A DNA stretch of 39,930 nucleotides from a virus: the IMG/VR virus record IMGVR_UViG_3300048504_000142, positions 1 to 39,930 of that record; one strand, given 5' to 3'. The stretch's first letter is position 1; each line of letters opens with the position of its first letter. A program made the translations under genes and the position numbers. Below, piece after piece: positions 16,898-22,965 of the stretch. The notes under the pieces were generated by a model that saw nothing but the letters and a program-made list of their open reading frames with translations, had not been told where the DNA came from and did not search any database.

Positions 16898-18619
16898 ATG
16901 TTTACATCCACAACCTCGTTGGGTGTTCCTATAAAACAAGACCCTTTAAGTGACTTTAGGAAATTCTTGTTTGTCTGTTGGCAACACCTCAACCTTCCCG
17001 ACCCTACCCCAGTACAATATGACATAGCTAAACACATACAACATGGTGATAAGCGTATCATTGTAGAAGCCTTTAGGGGCGTAGGAAAATCATGGATTAC
17101 TTCAGCCTACGTTGTGTGGTTGTTGTATATGAACCCTCAACTTAATATCTTAGTTGTATCAGCATCTAAAAACCGTGCTGATGATTTCACAACATTTACT
17201 CTTAGATTAATAAACGAGATGCCAATATTACAGCATCTTATACCAAGGACAGATCAAAGACAGTCTAAGATTAGCTTCGATGTTGGCCTAGCGGCGGCTT
17301 CACACGCACCATCAGTAAAATCTGTAGGTGTTACAGGACAGCTTGCAGGGTCACGCGCAGACGTATTGATTGCCGATGACATCGAAGTACCAAACAACTC
17401 AGCCACACAGGGCATGAGAGATAAACTCTCTGAAGCTGTGAAAGAATTTGACGCTATCTTAAAACCTAATGGACGTATCATATATCTCGGTACACCACAG
17501 AACCAAGAAAGCTTATATAACAAACTACCTGATCGTGGTTATAGTGTAAGAATATGGCCAGCTAGATATCCTAATGAAGACCAGTTGGTTTCTCTAGGTA
17601 ACAAACTAGCTCCTAAGATTAAAAAAGAGATTGCAGACGATGCAGAACTACTAGGAAAATCTACAGACCCCCAGCGTTTCACTGACTATGATTTAGCAGA
17701 ACGAGAGGCATCCTACGGACGGTCAGGATTTGCTCTACAGTTCATGCTAGATACAAGACTCTCAGACGCTGAAAGATACCCCCTCAAGGTCTCTGACTTG
17801 GTTGTCATGGACATACCCACCAGCGAAGCTCCAGACAAGGTTGTATGGGCTTCTGGTGAGCAGTATGTCGTACAAGAATTACCCAATGTAGCCTTCAATG
17901 GAGACTACTATCACAAGCCTATGTATATCTCAGAACAATTCGAAGAATACAGCGGTTCAGTTATGTCTATTGACCCTTCTGGTAGAGGTAAGGATGAAAC
18001 AGGTTATGCTGTCGTTAAGATGCTTAATGGTTTCCTATATGTCCGCAGATGTGGTGGAGTAGACGGTGGGTATTCTGAAGAAGCCCTGCAGAAACTCGCT
18101 ATGATTGCTAAAGAAGAGAATGTTAACGAGATAATCGTTGAGAGTAACTTTGGTGATGGTATGTTTAATCAGTTGATGACACCTATCCTAACTAAGATAC
18201 ATCCTGTTACATTGTCTGAAGTTAGACATAATACACAGAAAGAGAAACGTATTATAGACGTTCTTGAACCTGTGATGAACCAACATAAGCTAGTGGTAGA
18301 CAAAAAGCTTATCAAACAGGATTACGAGAGTACACAACATCTCCCACCTGAGTCATCTTTGAGATACCAGCTTATGTATCAGATGACACGGTTAACTGCA
18401 GAACGTGGAGCGTTATCTAACGATGACCGCTTAGATAGTTTAGCAATGGCTGTACAATACTGGGTGGATGCTATGGCACAAGATGCAGAACAACGCATTG
18501 GTGCTAGAAGAGAAGAAGTATTACGAGCTGAAGTTGATAAGGTTCTACAGTCAGCCTCAATGGGTCTGGCAGTCATTACAGGACATATAGGTGATGGAGA
18601 TACAGGTATGAAGTGGTAG
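16898..18619 (+). CDS. Terminase large subunit (T7 gp19-like)
   Basis: This 573-residue protein compares with 586 in T7. It is the ATP-driven packaging motor and nuclease. Walker A is RGVGKS (60-65); Walker B with the catalytic acid is VLIADDIE (156-163); the coupling motif region follows (IIYLGTPQN). The nuclease domain begins at SIDPSGRGKDETGYAVV (Asp near residue 357), continues with IIVESNFGDGMF, and ends with DDRLDSLAMA (~508), giving the three acidic metal ligands of the RNase H-like fold. It is the last large gene before the presumed genome end. Confidence 0.97.
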   Translation: MFTSTTSLGVPIKQDPLSDFRKFLFVCWQHLNLPDPTPVQYDIAKHIQHGDKRIIVEAFRGVGKSWITSAYVVWLLYMNPQLNILVVSASKNRADDFTTFTLRLINEMPILQHLIPRTDQRQSKISFDVGLAAASHAPSVKSVGVTGQLAGSRADVLIADDIEVPNNSATQGMRDKLSEAVKEFDAILKPNGRIIYLGTPQNQESLYNKLPDRGYSVRIWPARYPNEDQLVSLGNKLAPKIKKEIADDAELLGKSTDPQRFTDYDLAEREASYGRSGFALQFMLDTRLSDAERYPLKVSDLVVMDIPTSEAPDKVVWASGEQYVVQELPNVAFNGDYYHKPMYISEQFEEYSGSVMSIDPSGRGKDETGYAVVKMLNGFLYVRRCGGVDGGYSEEALQKLAMIAKEENVNEIIVESNFGDGMFNQLMTPILTKIHPVTLSEVRHNTQKEKRIIDVLEPVMNQHKLVVDKKLIKQDYESTQHLPPESSLRYQLMYQMTRLTAERGALSNDDRLDSLAMAVQYWVDAMAQDAEQRIGARREEVLRAEVDKVLQSASMGLAVITGHIGDGDTGMKW

Positions 18620-18641
18620 CACTTCGGGTTTGCTCTAGGTG

Positions 18642-18660
18642 ATTAAGTTGCACTATAGAG
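18642..18660 (+). promoter_or_regulatory. Phage RNA polymerase promoter 1 (after large terminase)
   Basis: ATTAAGTTGCACTATAGAG contains CACTATAG, the same core as the T7 promoter (-7 to +1), preceded by the genome-specific GTTG. Predicted +1 is G18658. It reads toward the DUF1127 micro-gene and the presumed terminus, like the T7 promoters near the ends. Confidence 0.88.
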
Positions 18661-18680
18661 CTAACCCCCCCTGTATACCC

Positions 18681-18713
18681 CTATAGGATACTATAGGATA
18701 TCTATAGGTATCT
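18681..18713. repeat. Tandem CTATAGGATA repeats near the presumed genome end
   Basis: CTATAGGATA occurs twice in perfect tandem (18681-18700) and a third time, altered, as CTATAGGTAT (18702-18711). T7 carries short repeat arrays next to its terminal repeat. The position after the large terminase suggests a comparable role in concatemer processing, but this is inference. Confidence 0.7.
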
Positions 18714-18730
18714 AAAGACCAGAGATAATA

Positions 18731-18762
18731 GGTTACTACGGGTTAGTCGTCGTAGGTAATCC
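18731..18762. other. Imperfect hairpin near presumed genome end
   Basis: GGTTACTACG (18731-18740) pairs with CGTAGGTAATCC (18751-18762), with two single-base bulges. There is no T tract. It could be a terminase recognition or processing structure, or a structured leader of the following micro-gene. Confidence 0.4.
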
Positions 18763-18783
18763 TCTCATAAAAGTATAAAGACT

Positions 18784-18957
18784 ATGAAGAATATGATAAT
18801 AGATATGATGGTAAAGCTGTATTCCCGTAACAAGTTCCATAGGAATGCTATGAAAGCTATAAGAGAACTAAATGAATGTACTGATAGAGAGCTATCTGAC
18901 ATGGGTATCAATAGATACGAGATCAGACATAAGGTTTACTCTGGGTATCCTAAATAA
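18784..18957 (+). CDS. DUF1127-family small protein
   Basis: This 57-residue basic peptide has the DUF1127 pattern: an N-terminal helix with Arg/Lys (LYSRNKFHRNAMKAIRELNE), then CTDRELSDMGINRYEIRHKV, matching the family core L-x-D-R-E-L-x-D-I-G-I-x-R-x-x-I. DUF1127 proteins are abundant in alpha- and gammaproteobacteria, and some bind RNA and affect sRNA-dependent or phosphate/carbon metabolism. Here it lies between the large terminase and the presumed end, the place of T7 gene 19.5, downstream of phage promoter 1. The ribosome site is weak (AAAGTATAAAG). A host-takeover or host-derived RNA-binding role is inference. Confidence 0.8.
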   Translation: MKNMIIDMMVKLYSRNKFHRNAMKAIRELNECTDRELSDMGINRYEIRHKVYSGYPK

Positions 18958-19094
18958 TTTCGGTAGAAAAATCTGAAGTGGTATACGTAAATCACCGAAC
19001 GCAAAAATCCCCCTGCCCGATTGACACTCTAATTATTGTGGGTGCGCGATGGTTTGCACCATTATTTACACCACACCACCAATTCATTCAATAT

Positions 19095-19141
19095 AGGTGG
19101 GGGATGGCAACAGTTATCCAGATTGTTACCACCTCTTTTTT
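19095..19141 (+). terminator. Possible terminator at end of late transcription
   Basis: AGGTGG (19095-19100) pairs with CCACCT (19129-19134); inside it AACA (19109-19112) can pair with TGTT (19124-19127). The sequence CTTTTTT follows. The long loop makes it less certain than the other terminators. It would stop read-through from promoter 1. Confidence 0.35.
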
Positions 19142-19320
19142 ACTAGGTTTCAAAAGGCCACGCCAAGAATTGAAAAGCTTTGCCTGTTTTTGCTTTCTCT
19201 ACTGTTTTGAAATTCTACAGACAACCAACAGAAACCAATAGAAATCCAACCACAACCACAACCAAGGTCAACAGGCAACCATAAGACTATTATATAACTA
19301 AAGACACCATAAGATATTAC

Positions 19321-19342
19321 AGCCCTTTTAGAGGGCTTTTTT
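19321..19342 (+). terminator. Intrinsic terminator before the early region
   Basis: AGCCCT pairs with AGGGCT around a five-base loop, followed by TTTTT (19338-19342). No gene lies just upstream. It probably insulates the early promoter from transcription arriving from the previous genome unit in circular or concatemeric DNA. Confidence 0.88.
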
Positions 19343-19382
19343 ACCGTCGTGTCTCTATTGTTTTTAATTAATTATTAATTGG

Positions 19383-19401
19383 TGTAAATTAACTGTTTAC
19401 A
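19383..19401. promoter_or_regulatory. Operator-like dyad TGTAAA-N7-TTTACA
   Basis: The inverted repeat TGTAAA (19383-19388) and TTTACA (19396-19401) is centred over the -35 element of the candidate early promoter. In a temperate phage this is where a repressor of early genes would be expected. The MarR-like protein at 22630 is a candidate ligand, by inference. Confidence 0.45.
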
Positions 19402-19424
19402 ATCTAATCGTTATCGCGTATTAA
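19396..19424 (+). promoter_or_regulatory. Candidate host sigma70 early promoter
   Basis: TTTACA (19396-19401), a 17-nt spacer, then TATTAA (19419-19424). This is close to TTGACA-N17-TATAAT. It lies just after a terminator and about 37 nt before the first early gene, as expected for the host-RNAP promoter that starts infection. Confidence 0.5.
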
Positions 19425-19460
19425 TCTATTAATGTTAATTAAATATAAGGAAATCTTAAA

Positions 19461-19616
19461 ATGTTAAACGATATGACAAAAACAATCTTCACAATCATTC
19501 TACTTATTATGATGGGTGCAACCACAGTATTATGCATTGCCGCTGGTGCTTTAGGTGTTGCTGGTGGTGTTATGGCAATTATTTGCGCCGCAATCATCTT
19601 AATAAACGAACATTAA
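19461..19616 (+). CDS. Small two-helix membrane protein, first early gene
   Basis: This 51-residue, strongly hydrophobic peptide has two predicted membrane segments: residues ~8-28 (TIFTIILLIMMGATTVLCIA) and ~29-47 (AGALGVAGGVMAIICAAIIL). ATAAGGAAAT precedes the ATG. It is the first gene behind the candidate host promoter. Early membrane peptides in phages can alter host membrane functions or exclude superinfection, but no specific function is recognisable. Confidence 0.7.
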   Translation: MLNDMTKTIFTIILLIMMGATTVLCIAAGALGVAGGVMAIICAAIILINEH

Positions 19617-19660
19617 TTAAATCTAACCATTAACTAATACAAACCAGAGGAAATAATAAA

Positions 19661-20536
19661 ATGACAAAAGCAATCGACACAATGCAAGAAATCACAAACA
19701 AAGTAGTTTCATTAATGGAACAACACGGGACAGACTGGTCAAGACCTTGGCGAGATAGTGCAAGGGCTGTTGGTAATCCTATCAGTGCTAAGAAACGTGA
19801 ATACACTGGTATTAACTTTCTTAACCTTGGCTTTATTACTGCAATGTCTGGCTATAAATCACCAGTATTCGCCACGTTTAAACAATGGAAATCTTTAGGT
19901 GCTACAGTAAACAAAGGCTCTAAAGGAACACACGTTCTATTCTACACAACTTTAAAAATTAAAGATAAAGTAACTGGTGAAGATAAAACAATACCATATC
20001 CTAAAACTTATGTAGTTTTTAACGCTGATCAAGTTACTGGCTGGGACGGTTCGTGGCTTGAAGAAACTGACAGCGAATTAGATGGTGTTCAAGATTGGAA
20101 TGACATCAAAACCGCTGATCAATTTATTGCTAAGTTACCAGCCAAGATTGAATACAAACCACAAAATCAAGCATTCTATTCACCAGCTCAAGACATTGTA
20201 GTGTTGCCAGAGCGTCACCAGTTCAAAAACGCATCAGGATTTTATGGAACTGCACTTCATGAGTTAATCCACTGGACGGGTCATAGCTCGCGTCATGATC
20301 GCTTTAAATCAATGGGCAAGTTTGGTGACAAAGATTATGCATTTGAAGAACTGGTCGCTGAGTTAGGTTCTGCCATGCTGTCAAATAAACTCAAGGTTGA
20401 TAGCGAGCCACGCGCCGACCATGCAAAGTATCTTAATAGTTGGATTAAGTGTCTTAAATCAGACCCCAAAGCAATCACCAAAGCCGCCGCTTTATCTCAA
20501 AAAGCTTGCACATATTTAACTGAAGCCGCCGCCTAG
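19661..20536 (+). CDS. ArdC-like antirestriction protein (ssDNA-binding domain plus zincin metallopeptidase)
   Basis: This 291-residue protein has the ArdC two-domain layout. Residues ~5-120 form the N-terminal ssDNA-binding domain (WSRPWRDSARAVGNPIS, YTGINFLNL, WKSLGATVNKGSKGTHVLFY). The C-terminal zincin-like domain has HELIH (200-204) as the metal site, followed by the conserved HSSRHDR and FEELVAELGSAML (228-240) carrying the likely third ligand. ArdC proteins protect incoming DNA from type I restriction. The early position matches T7 gene 0.3 (Ocr), an unrelated protein with the same purpose. Ribosome site AGAGGAAAT. The stop is followed directly by RNA element copy A. Confidence 0.9.
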   Translation: MTKAIDTMQEITNKVVSLMEQHGTDWSRPWRDSARAVGNPISAKKREYTGINFLNLGFITAMSGYKSPVFATFKQWKSLGATVNKGSKGTHVLFYTTLKIKDKVTGEDKTIPYPKTYVVFNADQVTGWDGSWLEETDSELDGVQDWNDIKTADQFIAKLPAKIEYKPQNQAFYSPAQDIVVLPERHQFKNASGFYGTALHELIHWTGHSSRHDRFKSMGKFGDKDYAFEELVAELGSAMLSNKLKVDSEPRADHAKYLNSWIKCLKSDPKAITKAAALSQKACTYLTEAAA

Positions 20537-20537
20537 G

Positions 20538-20605
20538 AATGCATCGGTTAACCCATCGGAGACGGTGGGTTTGCCCGTGCAATTCAGCGCGATTGAAAAG
20601 GAAAA
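20538..20605 (+). promoter_or_regulatory. Early structured RNA element, copy A
   Basis: Outer stem 20540-20544/20077+500-style pairing is as follows: bases 20540-20544 pair with 20577-20581, then a C-C mismatch, then GG 20546-20547 with CC 20574-20575. The inner stem is 20550-20558 with 20563-20571 and a GAGA tetraloop. Alternatively CGTGC (20576-20580) pairs with GCGCG (20587-20591), which would open the outer stem. The ribosome site AAAAGGAAAA follows at once. The element starts 2 nt after the ArdC stop. Pairs differ from copies B and C by compensatory changes. Confidence 0.8.
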
Positions 20606-20610
20606 TTAAA

Positions 20611-21090
20611 ATGGCTTCTAAAACTTCAACTATGATCAAACTAGCTAGAGAAATTCGTGAAACTGCTGATGGTGGTACACCACAAGAATTAAGAGACATT
20701 GTGTCTGAAATGATACCGCAAGGCAGGTTTAAATATCCTAGCTCTTATGATTTTAACGCTGATCTAAATGGTAGAGAGTATAGGTTTATATATGATGGTT
20801 ATATCGATGATGCTTTAAGAATGGAATTTGATACAGACCCATATAATCTAGGCTGTTTTAATGCGTGGTTCTTAGCAAAATATCTTCCACTAACAAAAGA
20901 GCAAATTCTTAAAGCTCAAAAAGCTGAATGTTTTGAGGTTATAGGTCAGCTTGTTCTAGCCTGTGGAAGACTTAACGAACTGCTTGAGGACGCTGTTAGT
21001 TATGATGATTATGGACATTTTTTCTCACATTATGATGGCGTTAAAATCGACTTAGAAACAACTGATTACATGATGTTTAGAACTAATTGA
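20611..21090 (+). CDS. Early protein of unknown function (159 aa)
   Basis: I do not recognise this protein. It is mostly helical and acidic, with aromatic-rich segments (RFKYPSSYDFNADLNGREYRFIYDGY) and a Cys/Ala/Leu-rich helix (FEVIGQLVLACGRLNELLEDAV). The open frame extends upstream to ATG 20539, but that start lies inside the structured RNA element and would add 24 basic residues; ATG 20611 is preferred because AAAAGGAAAA lies just upstream. It is the first of three genes preceded by the repeated RNA element. Confidence 0.8.
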   Translation: MASKTSTMIKLAREIRETADGGTPQELRDIVSEMIPQGRFKYPSSYDFNADLNGREYRFIYDGYIDDALRMEFDTDPYNLGCFNAWFLAKYLPLTKEQILKAQKAECFEVIGQLVLACGRLNELLEDAVSYDDYGHFFSHYDGVKIDLETTDYMMFRTN

Positions 21091-21156
21091 GATTGCATCG
21101 GTTGGCCTATCGGAAACGGTAGGCGTTCCCATGCAATCAAGCATGATTAGGAGAAT
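21091..21156 (+). promoter_or_regulatory. Early structured RNA element, copy B
   Basis: GATTGCAT (21091-21098) pairs with ATGCAATC (21131-21138), then a C-C mismatch, then GG with CC. The inner stem GCCTATCG (21105-21112) pairs with CGGTAGGC (21117-21124) around a GAAA tetraloop. In the alternative form CATGC (21130-21134) pairs with GCATG (21141-21145). It begins directly after the preceding TGA and ends at the AGGAG ribosome site of the next gene. Confidence 0.85.
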
Positions 21157-21162
21157 ATAAAA

Positions 21163-21366
21163 ATGAAATATCCAATTAAAAAAGATCGTAATTACACGAT
21201 AACAAAAGAATGGACGGGTAAAGACAAGCCTCAATACGTTATCAGATTTTGTAATGAATGGGTTGATAGTAAACCAACTATAAGTAGTGCAACAATACGT
21301 GCTATTGAAGTGCAATTCGTTAATGAATGGAATTCAATGATACGTTCTGACGAGGTGCAATCATGA
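21163..21366 (+). CDS. Small early protein of unknown function (67 aa)
   Basis: Basic N-terminal half (MKYPIKKDRNYTITKEW) and a mixed C-terminal half with Trp and Glu. No domain is recognised. AGGAGAATA lies upstream, directly behind RNA element copy B. Its TGA overlaps the next start (ATGA), so this gene and the next are translationally coupled and share element B. Confidence 0.75.
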   Translation: MKYPIKKDRNYTITKEWTGKDKPQYVIRFCNEWVDSKPTISSATIRAIEVQFVNEWNSMIRSDEVQS

Positions 21367-21707
21367 GACTTTACACAAACAGAAAAGGTAATTGGGCTGG
21401 CACTCAAGCAGATGCTAAAAAACTGGGTGGGTTTTTCTGTGTCGATGTACCCACAATAAAACCAGAGTTGTTAAATTTCTTAAACTTATACAACGTTAAA
21501 GAAACTATTTACCAACCCATAGAGACACCACCAGCACCCACTAGGCAACCATCCGACCCATCCAAGCCCAGAGAGATCAAGCAGAACTCATGGGACGAAT
21601 TTAACACGGTCAAGAAGCATTTAGAAACGTGTAATCGTGAGGCTGTTTTTACAATCATGAATTTAGCAATCCAACGATACTATGAATTGGATGGCGTTGA
21701 AGATTGA
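21363..21707 (+). CDS. Early protein of unknown function with Pro-rich linker (114 aa)
   Basis: Residues ~1-50 form a mixed alpha/beta start (MRLYTNRKGNWAGTQADAKK). Residues ~55-75 are a Pro/Ser/Lys-rich linker (PIETPPAPTRQPSDPSKP). Residues ~80-110 are helical (FNTVKKHLETCNREAVFTIM). I do not recognise a family. The start overlaps the preceding stop, and its own TGA forms the first bases of RNA element copy C. Confidence 0.75.
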   Translation: MRLYTNRKGNWAGTQADAKKLGGFFCVDVPTIKPELLNFLNLYNVKETIYQPIETPPAPTRQPSDPSKPREIKQNSWDEFNTVKKHLETCNREAVFTIMNLAIQRYYELDGVED

Positions 21708-21776
21708 TTGCATCAGTTAACCCATTGGAAATTTCAGTGGGTTTGCTCATGCAATCAAGCATGAATTGAAAAGGAA
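21706..21776 (+). promoter_or_regulatory. Early structured RNA element, copy C
   Basis: GATTGCAT (21706-21713) pairs with ATGCAATC (21749-21756), then a C-C mismatch, then AG with CT (GG/CC in the other copies). The inner stem AACCCATTG (21719-21727) pairs with CAGTGGGTT (21735-21743) around a seven-base loop. The alternative hairpin is CATGC (21748-21752) with GCATG (21759-21763). The AAAAGGAAAA ribosome site follows. Confidence 0.85.
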
Positions 21777-21785
21777 AATATTATT

Positions 21786-22001
21786 ATGGACGTTTTACTA
21801 TCAACAACTACAATCGACAGTTCAGCAGATTTTGCAGAGTATTCGAACGGGGTTCACGCCGCATACGAGCAAATCAATACACCAGATTTTAGAATTACTG
21901 AAGCATTCGAAAGCTTTCACTATGACCCTGCAGACACCTTTTTTCAGCAAGGTTTCTTTGATGCTATAAGCCACGAACTTGAAAAGGTTCTTAATGTTTA
22001 G
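21786..22001 (+). CDS. Small acidic early protein of unknown function (71 aa)
   Basis: This acidic peptide is rich in Asp, Glu and Phe (SSADFAEYSNGVHAAYEQIN, then FESFHYDPADTFFQQGFFDA). The C-terminal helix is DAISHELEKVLNV. It has no Cys and no membrane segment. DNA-mimic antirestriction or RNAP-inhibitor proteins can look like this, but nothing specific is recognised. It lies behind RNA element copy C. The next ORF begins within its last codons. Confidence 0.75.
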   Translation: MDVLLSTTTIDSSADFAEYSNGVHAAYEQINTPDFRITEAFESFHYDPADTFFQQGFFDAISHELEKVLNV

Positions 22002-22131
22002 CCACGTCTTATCAGTGTTCTTACTGCAGATGTTTGGGAAACAGGAAGACCAAACAAAAGTAGTAAGGACAGATCAAAAACACATCCCAATGTGGAAGCC
22101 AGAATATAAAGGAGAAGAGCCACCATTTTAG
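21994..22131 (+). CDS. Small protein of unknown function (45 aa, putative)
   Basis: ATG 21994 overlaps the end of the preceding gene by 8 nt and has AAAAGG 6 nt upstream. The peptide has a hydrophobic start (MFSHVLSVFLLQMF) and a charged, proline-containing tail ending in GEEPPF. Overlap, ribosome site and sensible composition support it. No family is recognised. Confidence 0.5.
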   Translation: MFSHVLSVFLLQMFGKQEDQTKVVRTDQKHIPMWKPEYKGEEPPF

Positions 22132-22256
22132 GATTAAAAGTTTTGGTTGAAAATAAATGCGTAAACGTATAGAAACCTAAACATCCTACTAACCATTTCA
22201 TATCCATTAGGGATTGAGAGCAGTAAATGTTAATTGAATAGGAATATAAAATCGTA

Positions 22257-22436
22257 ATGAGACTAGAAGTTGACTGTGGACTAACCACAAATGGTAACAA
22301 ACAAGTATCAAAAAGATATTGCATAACCCAAAATACTTGGTATGGTAAATCTATTGAACTACGTGCCTTGAATATTATAATAATAATCGACTTGATATAT
22401 AAGAAAAAAGGACTAGAGAAAAAACATGAAACATAG
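22257..22436 (+). CDS. Small protein of unknown function (59 aa, putative)
   Basis: ATG 22257 to TAG 22436. The start MRLEVDCGLTTNGNKQVSKR is followed by an Ile-rich stretch (NIIIIIDLIY) and a Lys-rich end. The AGGAA upstream is 12 nt away, which is long. The end overlaps the next ORF by 11 nt. Between 22132 and 22256 I see nothing coding. Confidence 0.4.
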   Translation: MRLEVDCGLTTNGNKQVSKRYCITQNTWYGKSIELRALNIIIIIDLIYKKKGLEKKHET

Positions 22437-22605
22437 GAATAAAAGCATCGACCACGGCGGACACTCCAGACCAGTGTCTTCATGGTGTAATCCGTTTACT
22501 GGACCACCTCAAAAACTGAACTCAATTAGAATAATGAACTGGTGGATAAAGAATAACTTTGCTCTACCGAAATATTGGATAAGTTTAAAATGCAATCCAG
22601 TGTGA
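22426..22605 (+). CDS. Small basic Trp-rich protein of unknown function (59 aa, putative)
   Basis: ATG 22426 to TGA 22605 encodes a basic peptide with five Trp (IDHGGHSRPVSSWCNPFTG, then IMNWWIKNNFALPKYWISL). It overlaps its predecessor and lies directly before the MarR-like gene. A perfect six-pair hairpin (GACACT 22460-22465 with AGTGTC 22473-22478) lies within it. There is no recognised domain; a short lysogeny-module protein such as an excisionase cannot be excluded. Confidence 0.4.
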   Translation: MKHRNKSIDHGGHSRPVSSWCNPFTGPPQKLNSIRIMNWWIKNNFALPKYWISLKCNPV

Positions 22606-22629
22606 TTGGCATTTAGAAGAGAAAGAAAA

Positions 22630-22965
22630 ATGAAACAATTAAATAATGTCGTTGAAGCTTTAAACATAATGGCTGATTTATATTACAAATGTACAGTAAA
22701 TCACGCACGAGTTTTTCTATATGTTGCCGCCCACCGCGATGAGATAATTGAAACAAGAGACTTAGTAGCTATTTTAAATATAACTCAATCTAGTTTAAAC
22801 AGAACAATTAGATCAATGGCTCATAGGTCATACCTAAAAGAAGAAGGTTTAGGTATATTAGAATTAAAGACTTCGCCAGAAGATGAACGTCAGCGAATAG
22901 TTACTTTAACACCTAAAGGACTTGAGTTGGCTATGAGAATGGAGAGTAAAATCTATGGAAAATAA
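22630..22965 (+). CDS. MarR-like winged-helix regulator, probable lysogeny control
   Basis: This 111-residue protein has a DNA-recognition helix-turn-helix (DLVAILNITQSSLNRTIRSM, ~residues 42-61) and the MarR wing signature DERQRIVTLTPKG (~86-98). MarR proteins bind inverted repeats as dimers. The frame is open to TTG 22606, but ATG 22630 preceded by AGAAGAG-type purines is preferred. It overlaps the integrase by 11 nt, so the two are co-expressed. A role in controlling integration or early transcription is inferred from context. Confidence 0.75.
   Translation: MKQLNNVVEALNIMADLYYKCTVNHARVFLYVAAHRDEIIETRDLVAILNITQSSLNRTIRSMAHRSYLKEEGLGILELKTSPEDERQRIVTLTPKGLELAMRMESKIYGK

Larger units (their letters stand above)
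18958..19460. other. 503-nt gene-free region, probable genome terminus and early control region
   Basis: I see no convincing gene. The region holds GGTGYAAA-type sites at 19053-19060 and 19065-19072 (reverse) and 19381-19388 (forward). It also holds a possible terminator at 19095-19141, an A/C-rich stretch with CAACCA repeats (19217-19266), a clear terminator at 19321-19342, an AT-rich run, and a host-type promoter with an overlapping dyad. By analogy with T7 the direct terminal repeat of virion DNA should lie here or just upstream, but it cannot be seen in a circular assembly. Confidence 0.7.

Noticed and set aside
19113-19121. DnaA-box-like TTATCCAGA
   Set aside because: A single near-match with no cluster; T7-like phages do not use DnaA, so it is most likely chance.
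18978-19241. 87-codon open frame starting with GTG in the terminal region
   Set aside because: No ribosome site, protein-unlike composition, and it runs through a putative terminator and binding-site repeats.
20539-20610. 24-codon upstream extension of the 159-residue early gene
   Set aside because: It lies inside the structured RNA element and has no ribosome site; ATG 20611 has a good one.
21998-22483. 161-codon hydrophobic open frame on the minus strand
   Set aside because: It looks like membrane protein only because the + strand is A-rich. It opposes all transcription and covers three better-supported + strand ORFs.
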